A stretch of DNA of 20,508 nt from Spirochaetia bacterium (GTDB taxonomy: Bacteria > Spirochaetota > Spirochaetia > Treponematales > Breznakiellaceae). The notes beneath the pieces are model-generated. The model had not been told where the DNA came from. It was given only the letters and a program-made list of their open reading frames with translations, and ran no database searches. This document shows, in pieces, positions 8,201 to 14,900 of the stretch (position 1 is its first letter; every line of letters starts with the position of its first letter). Location of the stretch: contig BNUW01000028.1 of NCBI GenBank assembly GCA_025997655.1, positions 1 to 20,508 on the forward strand. Reading direction: 5' to 3'. The translations under genes were made by a program, and so were the position numbers.

Positions 8201-8382
8201 GAAGCAAGCTGGAATCCATTATTTCAATCACCGCATCGGAACTTGCAGCGGCGGCGGAACGTCTTGCCGGCAGCGCTATGGACACCGCGAACCGGGGAAT
8301 CCCCACGGTAATTGCCGGAACCGCCGAAGCGGAGAAAGCCGCAGCAAAGCTGGGAGTAGAGATACGGATGCTGCCGGTTTAG
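5272..8382 (+). CDS. M16C-family zinc metalloprotease (presequence protease/PreP-like)
   Basis: A 1036-residue peptidase of the insulinase clan, predicted to degrade short unfolded peptides inside a closed two-half chamber. The inverted zinc motif HxxEH is present as H68-I-L-E71-H72 in VAHILEHSALCGS, and a distal zinc-ligand Glu is likely E164 in YNEMKGAYSSMDEY. The following SALCGSENYPLKDAF is typical of the PreP/falcilysin subgroup (M16C), and the length of about 1000 residues matches that single-chain group rather than the 400-residue M16B enzymes. The second half carries the usual degenerate domains, with the R/Y loop region near MKGGAYGAFAHSDG. No signal peptide is visible, so a cytoplasmic location is likely. 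The start ATG 5272 overlaps the fliG stop by four bases. A 21-base gap separates its stop from the next gene. Family assignment is strong; the natural substrate is not known. Confidence 0.93.
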   Translation: MIADSGFELIEEIDLPELSHSHECAAKGIWARHVKSGAEVFHILNDDPENLFGFAFVTAPEDSTGVAHILEHSALCGSENYPLKDAFLVLAQGSLQTFLNAWTFPDKTVYPASSVNEQDYFNLMAVYGDAVFRPLLSEWTFMQEGHRLVLDDKGLAITGVVYNEMKGAYSSMDEYAGRWSLRAVLPDTPYAFDSGGDPEQIPALSLEGLRDFHRRKYSPANCRIFLAGNIPTEKQLRFLNDTFLDPLLAGPLPPGEAAPPIPKAKPWTAPQTITIPCPGAPCGAEGAEQKSMVVLSWLCNTDAAGTDSVDPNEALALSALTEILLGHDGSPLTRLLIESGLGEDLAPVTGLEGEFRETIFTVGLRGVDEDSNSTTAEKIETLILDELQRLASAGIPKEEIDAALLSMEFSNREIRRAGGPYSLVWLRRSLRSWLHGGRPWDSLLFVPAFAELKRRLAEDSRYFETLIQQYLLDNPHRALVCLLPRESFQEQKDAALAEQLAKTEAALSAAERQAIIEKAAELEKVQSAGDSPEALATIPHLSRRDLTPEIETLPREFHDARGIPVMTHELFTNGISYGDFFLPLDILSPDDYPWFPLFSRAIVSLGLPGMDYGEVSSLLARTTGAFYANLQSGSSLQGSPRAAALPTGTLDLRGRDWLSFRLKALDEKVPSALDLVLRIISEADFSDQRRIRDLVLEMKNDIDASLAPAGHSYAAGRSGCRFSRSRAVDELWNGVTQIEFVHRIAAMDTAEICRKLSGIRDTLIHHGGLLVNITGNAAAIKSAQKGIADRFSTFGAPRPRKAPGAPLHTDGVYPSDGAPFFDMVSKNGANHRAEVLSSPTLQVGFAAMILPGASLHTGRATGEVTAGAESVLAHWLSTGPLWENIRMKGGAYGAFAHSDGVEGSFSLSTYRDPGPLRSLLAFPAILAEAAHTIPEEEELTKAVIGSFAKETRPRTAADKGLSDFLRFLYGIEDHLRRSKLESIISITASELAAAAERLAGSAMDTANRGIPTVIAGTAEAEKAAAKLGVEIRMLPV

Positions 8383-8403
8383 TATGCAACGAGGAGTTAT
8401 ACA

Positions 8404-8643
8404 ATGAGTAATAATGAAAAGCCTGCAGTAAGCCAGGAGCCAGTAGTATTACTGCACGGCTTCCCGGATGATGCGCTGATGGCGGCAGTCCGGGCTGTAA
8501 AGGCCGCCGCAACGGAAGCGGGGATGGATGCGGGAAGTATCGCCTTTACCACCTCAACGCCCACCAACCTGGAATGGAAGGTCAAGGCGCTGATACGGGA
8601 AGTGCGGAAGGAGCACGGGCATTTTCATCCCCCGCTGCAATGA
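8404..8643 (+). CDS. Small DUF3783-like protein
   Basis: A 79-residue soluble protein. The central elements VVLLHGFPDDALMAAV and TTSTPTNLEWKVKALIREV match my memory of the DUF3783 family (short proteins with an L-x-GF-x-D/E start and a T-P-x-NLEW motif), whose function is not established. ATG 8404 is well supported by GAGGAG (8390-8395) about eight bases upstream. It follows the M16C protease by 21 bases and probably shares its transcript. A CACGGAC inverted array begins immediately after its stop and may act as transcript end. The last residues (EHGHFHPPLQ) contain several His, which may be chance. It could be a peptide-binding or nucleotide-associated regulator, but nothing in the sequence shows this. 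Confidence 0.7.
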   Translation: MSNNEKPAVSQEPVVLLHGFPDDALMAAVRAVKAAATEAGMDAGSIAFTTSTPTNLEWKVKALIREVRKEHGHFHPPLQ

Positions 8644-8652
8644 CAGTTATTC

Positions 8653-8748
8653 AAAATTTAACCACCGACCTCACGGACCCTCACGGACTCGTACTTCCCT
8701 ATCTTTTCTTTTTTCCGTGTGGTCAGTGTGGTCCGTGGTTTTTCCTAA
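8653..8748. repeat. Inverted array of CACGGACC units between DUF3783 gene and carD
   Basis: The left arm has ACCACCGACC, TCACGGACCC and TCACGGACT (about 8661-8689). The right arm has the complement series CCGTGTGGTC, AGTGTGGTCC and GTGGTTTTT (8715-8743). Units recur every 9-10 bases and the arms are imperfectly complementary. The layout (A-rich outer arm, units, pyrimidine-rich centre, units, T-run) matches the CACGGAT array at 557-667, so the two are probably members of one family with different unit sequences. The T-run after a stem could serve as a terminator for the + strand genes before it. Confidence 0.75.
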
Positions 8749-8815
8749 TTTGGAATTTCTGGCTACAATGAATACCCCATTCCCACACCTCAATTTTTAT
8801 GCTATACTGGGGGTA

Positions 8816-9319
8816 ATGAATAATACAGCCGAAGGGACATTTCAGGTCGATCAGAAGGTGGTCTACCCCAGCCAGGGGGTTGGGGTCATCCGTTCAATCG
8901 TGGAAAAGGAATTTAAGAATGAAAAAATTCCTTACTATGACATATATGTTGAAGTGTCGGATATGACCATTATGGTCCCGATGGATAAGGCCGAAGCCCT
9001 GGGAATTCGGGCCATTGTTCCCACAGAAGAGGCCCAGAGGGCGCTGGAACTGATCGGCGAGGACTATGAGCCCATACCATCGGATTGGAAACTCCGGTAT
9101 CAGATGAATCTCGACTTATTGAAGAAGGGCAGCGTCCTGGATATTGCCTCCATTGTCCGCTCCCTCTACCACCGGAGCAAGGTCAAGGAGCTGCCCATCC
9201 TGGAACGGAAGCTCTACGATTCCGCCCTGAAATTGCTGGAGGATGAGGTTTCCTGCTCCCTCAACAAGCCTAAGGACGAGGTGGAAGCCATGATCTTTGC
9301 CCGCCTGGAATCCAAGTAG
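8816..9319 (+). CDS. carD: CarD/CdnL-family RNA polymerase-binding regulator
   Basis: A 167-residue protein of the CarD_CdnL_TRCF family, which binds RNA polymerase beta subunit through its N-terminal Tudor-like domain and stabilises open promoter complexes. The N-terminal domain is clear (FQVDQKVVYPSQGVGVI, then YYDIYVEVSDMTIMVPMDKAE); the C-terminal half is helical (LLKKGSVLDIASIVRSLYHRSKVKELPILERKLYDSA), as in other members. Start choice is uncertain: ATG 8816 (MNNTAEG) gives the usual short leader to the domain and has GGGGG only two bases away, while ATG 8769 would add MNTPFPHLNFYAILGV with no visible ribosome site. TATACT at 8803-8808 looks like a -10 box and would put the transcript start almost at the 8816 ATG, giving a leaderless message. 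ispD follows after nine bases. Confidence 0.88.
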   Translation: MNNTAEGTFQVDQKVVYPSQGVGVIRSIVEKEFKNEKIPYYDIYVEVSDMTIMVPMDKAEALGIRAIVPTEEAQRALELIGEDYEPIPSDWKLRYQMNLDLLKKGSVLDIASIVRSLYHRSKVKELPILERKLYDSALKLLEDEVSCSLNKPKDEVEAMIFARLESK

Positions 9320-9328
9320 CCGCCATCC

Positions 9329-10087
9329 ATGGATGGGGTCATAGCGCAAGCCGCTATAGCGGCAGTGATCACCGCGGCCGGTTCTTCCAGCCGCATGGGG
9401 AAGGGCATTAAAAAAGAGTACCGTCCCCTGGGTGCCGGTATCAATGATGCCGACAGGCGGCCCCTGACGGTCCTGGGGGCGGCGGTCAGCGCCTTTGCCG
9501 CCAATCCCCGTATTGGGATCATTGTCATCACCATTCCCACCAGCGCTGAATCCGCCGAAACCGAAGCCCGCGCCGCCCTACCCATGTCCCTCCTCATGAC
9601 GGGGAACAAACCCCGCATCCTCTTTGTTCCCGGCGGCTCTACCCGCCGCGCCTCGGTTCACCAGGCCCTGGCCCTGCTTTCCGCCTATAATCCTGACTAT
9701 GTGCTCATCCATGACGGCGGCCGGCCCTGGGTAGACGGCCTGCTCATCGAGCGGATCATTGACGCCCTATTGCGAAACCCGGCGGTGGTACCCCTGCTTC
9801 CCCTTACCGAAACCCCCAAGGAATTTGACGAAGCGGGCTTTGTAATCCGCCATCTCCGGCGCGCGTCTGTAGGTACCGCCCAGACCCCCCAGGGTTTCGC
9901 CTTTCCGGAAATACTCCGGGCCCACGGTTTAGCGGCGGAACGGGAACGCCGGGAATATTACGAATACACCGATGACGCGGAAGTGTGGGGGGAATTCATC
10001 GGGCCCGTGGCGACAGTGGAAGGATCGGTAAAGAATAAGAAAATTACCTTTCCGGATGACCTCGAAAAGAATATGCCCCAAAAATGA
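9329..10087 (+). CDS. ispD: 2-C-methyl-D-erythritol 4-phosphate cytidylyltransferase
   Basis: IspD joins CTP and MEP to form CDP-ME in the cytoplasmic non-mevalonate isoprenoid pathway. The 252-residue protein has the nucleotide-binding loop AAGSSSRMG (16-24) with catalytic Lys at 28 or 29, GGSTRRAS (102-109), HDGGRP (128-133; most family members have HDAARP), QTPQGF (185-190), YTDDAE (213-218) and GSVKNKKITFPDDL (232-245). An insertion (GAGINDADRRP, 35-45) lies where many homologues go directly from KQY/KEY to PL. The seven last codons, EKNMPQK, and the stop lie within or next to the left terminal repeat of palindromic element copy B, so this end was probably acquired with the element. Start ATG 9329 has no strong ribosome site, but the gap to carD is only nine bases, so coupling is likely. 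ispF follows after the element. Confidence 0.95.
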   Translation: MDGVIAQAAIAAVITAAGSSSRMGKGIKKEYRPLGAGINDADRRPLTVLGAAVSAFAANPRIGIIVITIPTSAESAETEARAALPMSLLMTGNKPRILFVPGGSTRRASVHQALALLSAYNPDYVLIHDGGRPWVDGLLIERIIDALLRNPAVVPLLPLTETPKEFDEAGFVIRHLRRASVGTAQTPQGFAFPEILRAHGLAAERERREYYEYTDDAEVWGEFIGPVATVEGSVKNKKITFPDDLEKNMPQK

Positions 10088-10192
10088 GATGGGGGGTCCT
10101 GTCAGTAGGAAAAGAATGGGACCCCCCGGAGGGTCCCCCCATTCTTTTCCTACCGCCACCCCTAATACTATTAGTGTAGGCATATTCTTTTC
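10064..10192 (+). repeat. 129-bp palindromic element, copy B
   Basis: The terminal repeats are GAAAAGAATATGCC (10064-10077) and GGCATATTCTTTTC (10179-10192), perfect over 14 bases. The inner hairpin at 10106-10152 has arms TAGGAAAAGAATGGG and CCCATTCTTTTCCTA around ACCCCCCGGAGGGTCCC. A G-run (10091-10096) on the left faces CCACCCCTAATA on the right. The left repeat overlaps the end of ispD, and the element fills most of the ispD-ispF gap. Apart from the arms, it is nearly identical to copy C. Confidence 0.92.
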
Positions 10193-10248
10193 TCACTGGG
10201 CGCGTACATTGTCTGGAGAAGAGGAAGAGTTATGGGAGGAGAAGGGGT

Positions 10249-10722
10249 GTGATTAGGGTAGGGTTGGGACGGGATTTGCACCGGCTGGTCGAGGGACGGC
10301 GGTTTTTGTTGGGCGGTGTGGCAATCCCCGCTGATAAAGGTGAACTGGGACATTCCGATGGGGATGTGTTGGCTCATGCGGTGATAGACGCCCTGCTGGG
10401 GGCCGCCGGTTTGGGGGACATCGGAGAACTGTTTCCCCCATCCGATCCGAAATGGAAGGACGCGGACTCCATGGAACTTTTGAAGACGGCGTGGGACACG
10501 GTACGGGGCGCCGGATGGCGGTTAGTAAACCTGGACTGTGTGGTGAGCACGGAGAAGCCGAAGCTCCTTCCCTACCGCGAAAAAATACGGGTGTCCCTGG
10601 CGGCCGCGCTGGGGATTTCCCCGGAAGCGATCTTTGTGAAGGGGAAAACCGGCGAAGGCTTAGGCCTTATTGGTGAGGGATTGGCGGTGGAAGCCCTGGC
10701 GATTTGCTTACTGGAACGATAG
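10249..10722 (+). CDS. ispF: 2-C-methyl-D-erythritol 2,4-cyclodiphosphate synthase
   Basis: IspF cyclises CDP-ME-2-phosphate to ME-cPP with release of CMP, two steps after IspD. The 157-residue length is normal for a monofunctional enzyme. Zinc ligands are D9 and H11 in GRDLHRL and H43 in LAHAVIDALLGAAGLGDIG; the substrate-binding H35-S36 pair is in LGHSDGD. FPPSDPKWKDADS and KGKTGEGLGLIGEGLAVEA match the family. GTG 10249 is the start, with GGGAGGAGAAGG (10234-10245) placed correctly upstream. Spirochaetes and other bacteria often keep ispD and ispF adjacent or fused; here palindromic element copy B lies between them. nth follows after 14 bases, so ispF and nth are probably co-transcribed. 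Confidence 0.95.
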   Translation: MIRVGLGRDLHRLVEGRRFLLGGVAIPADKGELGHSDGDVLAHAVIDALLGAAGLGDIGELFPPSDPKWKDADSMELLKTAWDTVRGAGWRLVNLDCVVSTEKPKLLPYREKIRVSLAAALGISPEAIFVKGKTGEGLGLIGEGLAVEALAICLLER

Positions 10723-10736
10723 ACGGGGGAGTTTAT

Positions 10737-11495
10737 ATGGGGAAAAAGAAAGCGGCCCTGCCGGATTGGGACGGGATAGTCAAGGCCCTGGAAAAATGGC
10801 GGAAGGCAGCCCAAGCCGATGAAGCGTTGGAGGACAACGGCGCGTTGAAGGACAACGGACCGACAGCGGACAGTGGGGACCCTTCGGTGACCACCGTCGC
10901 GGAACGGTACCGCCGCGACCCCTGGGCGGTATTAGCCTCCACCATCCTCAGCCTGCGTACCAAGGATGAGGTAACCCTGGTCCGTTCCGAGGCGCTTTTA
11001 AAAAAAGCCCCCACCGCAGAAACGCTGTTGGCCTTGCCGGTGGAGGAAATCGAAAAGCTGATCTACCCGGTGGGATTCTACCGGACCAAGGCGCAGAACC
11101 TGAAAAAAATTGCCGCCATCATCATGGAAAACCACCAGGGGCAGGTTCCTGCGGACATGGATCTCCTCCTGGCCATGCCGGGGGTGGGGAGAAAAACCGC
11201 TAACCTGGTGCTTACCGAGGCCTTCGACATGGATGGGATCTGCGTAGACATACACGTGCACAGAATTACTAACCGGCTTGGGGTATTGCGGACCGGGAAT
11301 AGGTCCGTGCAATCGAAGACCCCCGAAGAAACAGAAATGATACTGCGGGAGATATTGCCGAAAAAATACTGGAAACGGATAAATATGCTGCTGGTATTGT
11401 ACGGCCAGCGGATTTGCCGACCCATAAGCCCCTTCTGTTCCCGCTGCGTAATGCCGGAACATTGCGGGCGGGTTGGTGTGGAGCGGAACCGGTAG
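10737..11495 (+). CDS. nth: Endonuclease III (DNA glycosylase/AP lyase)
   Basis: Removes oxidised pyrimidines and nicks abasic sites in base-excision repair. From ATG 10737 the product has 252 residues. The helix-hairpin-helix LLAMPGVGRKTANLVLTEAF contains the catalytic Lys153; the catalytic Asp is D171 in CVDIHVHRITNRLG. The four Fe-S cluster ligands are C227, C234, C237 and C243, with the classical spacing C-x6-C-x2-C-x5-C. GGGGGAG seven bases upstream supports this ATG over a possible start at 10704. Compared with the usual length of about 210, there is an N-terminal insertion with a short imperfect repeat (EDNGALKDNG), probably an unstructured linker. Palindromic element copy C starts ten bases after the stop. 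Function is secure. Confidence 0.96.
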   Translation: MGKKKAALPDWDGIVKALEKWRKAAQADEALEDNGALKDNGPTADSGDPSVTTVAERYRRDPWAVLASTILSLRTKDEVTLVRSEALLKKAPTAETLLALPVEEIEKLIYPVGFYRTKAQNLKKIAAIIMENHQGQVPADMDLLLAMPGVGRKTANLVLTEAFDMDGICVDIHVHRITNRLGVLRTGNRSVQSKTPEETEMILREILPKKYWKRINMLLVLYGQRICRPISPFCSRCVMPEHCGRVGVERNR

Positions 11496-11504
11496 GGCAG
11501 AACA

Positions 11505-11633
11505 GAAAAGAATATGCCAAGAGAATATTAGCGGGGGGTCCTGTCAGTAGGAAAAGAATGGGACCCCCCGGAGGGTCCCCCCATTCTTTTCCTGCCGCCA
11601 CCCCCAATACTATTACTGTGGCATATTCTTTTC
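11505..11633 (+). repeat. 129-bp palindromic element, copy C
   Basis: The same 14-base terminal repeats as copy B (11505-11518 and 11620-11633), extended by complementary bases to CAGAAAAGAATATGCCA (11503-11519) and its reverse complement (11619-11635). The inner hairpin lies at 11549-11593, and the left G-run (GCGGGGGG) can pair with CCACCCCC. It lies ten bases beyond the nth stop in the gap between two convergent transcription blocks. In this position it could end transcription, but the same element also lies inside the ispD-ispF unit. Confidence 0.92.
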
Positions 11634-11635
11634 TG

Positions 11636-11964
11636 CCGGGGTGCCGAAATAACTGTGACAGATTTAGTGTGGTTGGGGAATGGCGCAGCGGGGCATGACG
11701 TGGCGAACTCAGTTCGGCGATATAATGGCGGCGCAGCGGGAGGGGAGGGGCGTGAGACGGGCCGAATGCATCCGGTATTCCCCACAGTATTTAGCGATAT
11801 AGTGCTGACGCAGCGGGAGGAAGGGGGCGTGGCGGGTCGAATGCATTTGGATGTCTCTGCGTACGGAGACCTATTCTGGCCCCCTGGGGCCGGGCTCCGG
11901 GAGTAGGTTCCTCCAACAGCATGAGCACCCGACATGCTCCCTTCCTCCCGGCTTTGCCAACATG
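11636..11964. other. Intergenic stretch with imperfect direct repeats, no gene seen
   Basis: About 330 bases between palindromic element copy C and the end of the convergent coiled-coil gene. I find no convincing reading frame; the open frames on both strands have low-complexity composition and no ribosome site. It holds two imperfect copies of a roughly 58-base unit (11717-11774 and 11794-11850, 77 bases apart), each with GCGATATA, GCAGCGGGAGG, GGGGCGTG and CGAATGCAT. A third, weaker match (AATGGCGCAGCGGGG) lies near 11681. Toward the minus-strand gene there are short inverted repeats, AGCATG/CATGCT (11918-11923/11933-11938) and CCGGGAG/CTCCCGG, that may end transcription. It could be a decayed gene or decayed repeat. 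Confidence 0.55.
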
Positions 11965-14900
11965 CTAGATCTTAGAGCCCATCTCCAAAATTAGCTCCAC
12001 CTCACCCACCGATATTTTTAAGGTGCGGGCAATTTGGTCTACCGCCCAGCCCTGTTGCTTCAGTTTTATTACCGATTCCCGTTGATTGATGGGTGGGGCG
12101 CCTTTAAGCTTACTCGGTTCGTCCTTGAACAGGGCGGTGAATAGCTTAAACTGTTCCTGGGCGTTATCGTTGAGTTCCTTATACCGTGTTTCCGCCCGGG
12201 CCAGGGATTCCCGGACGGTTTGCAGTTTATCCATGCGGGTCTCAATAGTATTCAGCAACCCGTCCAGGGAGGAAACCTGCTCCGCCGCCTCTGTGGCCTT
12301 CGCGTTTTCCGCAGCGAGTTTTTCTACCGATGCGCGGAGTTCTTCCTGTCTGTCCAGAAGACGCTGCATTTCCCCGCGAATCCTTTGTACCATACTTTCA
12401 GATTCCCGGAGGGCCTTGAAATTATCATCAATGCCGGCGTTCGTCACCTCCAGGGTCTCGTTCTTCTTCTCTATCCGCTGGTAACGCTCCTCCGCATCGG
12501 TAAGAGAATCTTCCAGCCGGCGGATCTGCACTTGGACTGCCTGGAGGGTATCATCAGAGGCGGTAACTTCGGAAAGTTTTTCCTTGACCGATTGGGAGGT
12601 CTGGAGCAGCCGGTTAAAGTCGGCCTCCATAATCTCAATGCGGCGCTGCTCAGACTGAAATTTCACCATTTTGGCATCCACATCTTCCTCCAGCCGCTTG
12701 ATCCTGACAAACTTAGCCTCAAGGTCCGCCGCTTCGGTACGGCGCTGATCCAGGCCGTCAAGATCGCCCCGCAGATCTTCTATCTTCCGTTCCAGAGCCG
12801 CCTTCAATTCATCCGCCTGATCAAAGAGCTTGGTCTGGGCAACAAACTCTTTGATGCGCCTGTCCGCATCTTTAATCGCCGAATCCAGTAGTTTAGCCTG
12901 CTCGTCGGTGTGGGCAAAGGCGTCGGTTCTTTGGGCTTCCGTCTCTTTCCGGAGGTTTTCGATGGTAGAACGGATCGCGGCAAGCCGGTCCTCGTTCTCC
13001 GCGCCAAGTTCCCGGATCTTCCGGCGGTATTCCTCCACCGAGGCGTCCATGTCCCGCATTTGGCCCGTAAACTTGTTCTGCCATTCTTCAATGGTTCGCC
13101 GGGATTCATCCAACAATCCGCTGAATTCCCCGTTCCGGAATTCCACCTGAGCGGCAATTTGCTTGAGATCCTCGTCAATCTCCCGCTCCTGCTGTTTAAG
13201 GGTTTCCGCCATGGAGAGACTGAAACGGCCTATCTCGGCCTTAACCGCAGATTCCGCCGTATCCCGTGCTTCCGCCAAATTCGAATCAAGCTGCGTTTTC
13301 AGGGCATCCAGGGATTCATCTGCCCGGGTCATCTGGTTCCGGATCCCCTCTTCCAATGCTCCGGTTTCGGCCTTGAGGTGCTCAAGTTCCGACACTAACC
13401 GGGCATCCTCATCGGCAAAGTGGCGTTTAAGGTCCTCCCCAAAGGCACTCTCGATCTTCCGGCGCTCCTCCCGGGATGTTTCCGCCAACTCCGCCAGTTC
13501 CGCTGCCAGCCCATCCTTCCATTTGCCAAGCCGGGCATCGAATTCTTCCCGGCGGCGGAAAAGGTCCATGGTGAATTCGTCCTCAAAGACCTTGAGTTTA
13601 CCTGACACCGTATCATAGGACTGTTCCTTAAGCCGGGATAGTTCTTTCTCCATCCCGGAAATATCCCCCCTGAGGACATCCAGACCGGCGGCAAATTCCG
13701 CGGAGGCCGTGCTCCGGGTATCGGCAAATTCCTCCTCAAACCGGGCAAAGTCCTGGCGCACCCGGTTTTCCGTTTCCGCCATATACCGGCGCAGTTCCTC
13801 ATCCAATAGGGCCGTATCATCCGACAGGGTTCTCAGGCGCTCAAATTCCCGGGCCTGGGCCTCCCGGTATTCCTCAAGCTTGGCATCCGTCGATTCCAGC
13901 GCCTTTTGGCCTTCAGCTTCAATGATCCGGGATAGATGCTCCTTCATCTGGGCAATCGCATCGGTGGTCTGCCCGTCCAGAGCCTTAAGCCGTCCTTCCA
14001 ACTCTTTTACGGCGGTATCTATCCCCTGGACTTCGGTATTTGCCCGGTTAAGGATAGTTCCCCAGGCTTCCCGGTTGTCCCGGATTTGGATTCCCAGTTC
14101 CTCCACATCCTTCCGCCATTCCTCTTTATGGGTCCGCTGTTCCTGCTCAATTTTCGCATGCCCCGCTTTCCACACTTCCTTAGAAAGAGCCCCCAGGCGC
14201 TCAAATTCCCGGGCCTGGGCTTCCCGGTAGTCTTCAAGTTTGGCGTCCGCCGCTAAGAGGACTTTTTCGCTTTCTTCTTTAATGGTCTGTGAGAGCCGCT
14301 CGGTCATCAGGGCAACCGCATCGGTGGTCTGACCATCCAGGGTCACAAGCCGCCCCTCCAGTTCTTTTACCGTAGCATCTATCCCCTGGAAATCGGTATT
14401 CGCCCGGTTTAATATGGTTTCCCAGGCTTCCCGGTTGTCCCGAATTTGGAGTTCCAGTTCCCCGACGGCTTTCTGCCATTCCTCTTCAACGGCCTTGGAA
14501 AGCTGCTCTTTCATCCGGGCAGCCGCGTTAGCGGTTTGACCGTCCAGAGCCACAAGCCGCCCCTCCAGTTCTTTTACGACGGTATCCGTCTGGCTTAACA
14601 TGGCTCCCCAAGCCTCTTTATGGGCCAACTGCTCCCGTTCCATCTCCGCATGATCCGTCTTCCAGTCTTCCTTGATATTCCGTACCGCATCCTGTATGTC
14701 CGTGAGTTGTGCCTTACCGGTTTCCTGGTAATCGCGGAGTTTATCCTCCACCAGGGTCTTCAAGCCCTGAAGGCGTTCCATAGCCTGTTCCCGGAGCTTA
14801 ACCAGGGCAGCCTCTTCCATTTTATCCGTCCGGAGCGCGGCGGCTTCCACCGCATCCTGCAAGGTTTTTTCGATAAGAGCCATATCCCGGGCAAGGTTTG

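Noticed and set aside
10232..10252. Six-codon frame (ATG to TGA) overlapping the ispF GTG start
   Set aside because: Could be a leader peptide, but it consists of the purine-rich ribosome site itself and is probably chance.
11655..11906. Open frame of 83 codons in the convergent gap
   Set aside because: Low-complexity Gly-rich product, no ribosome site, and it spans the direct repeats.
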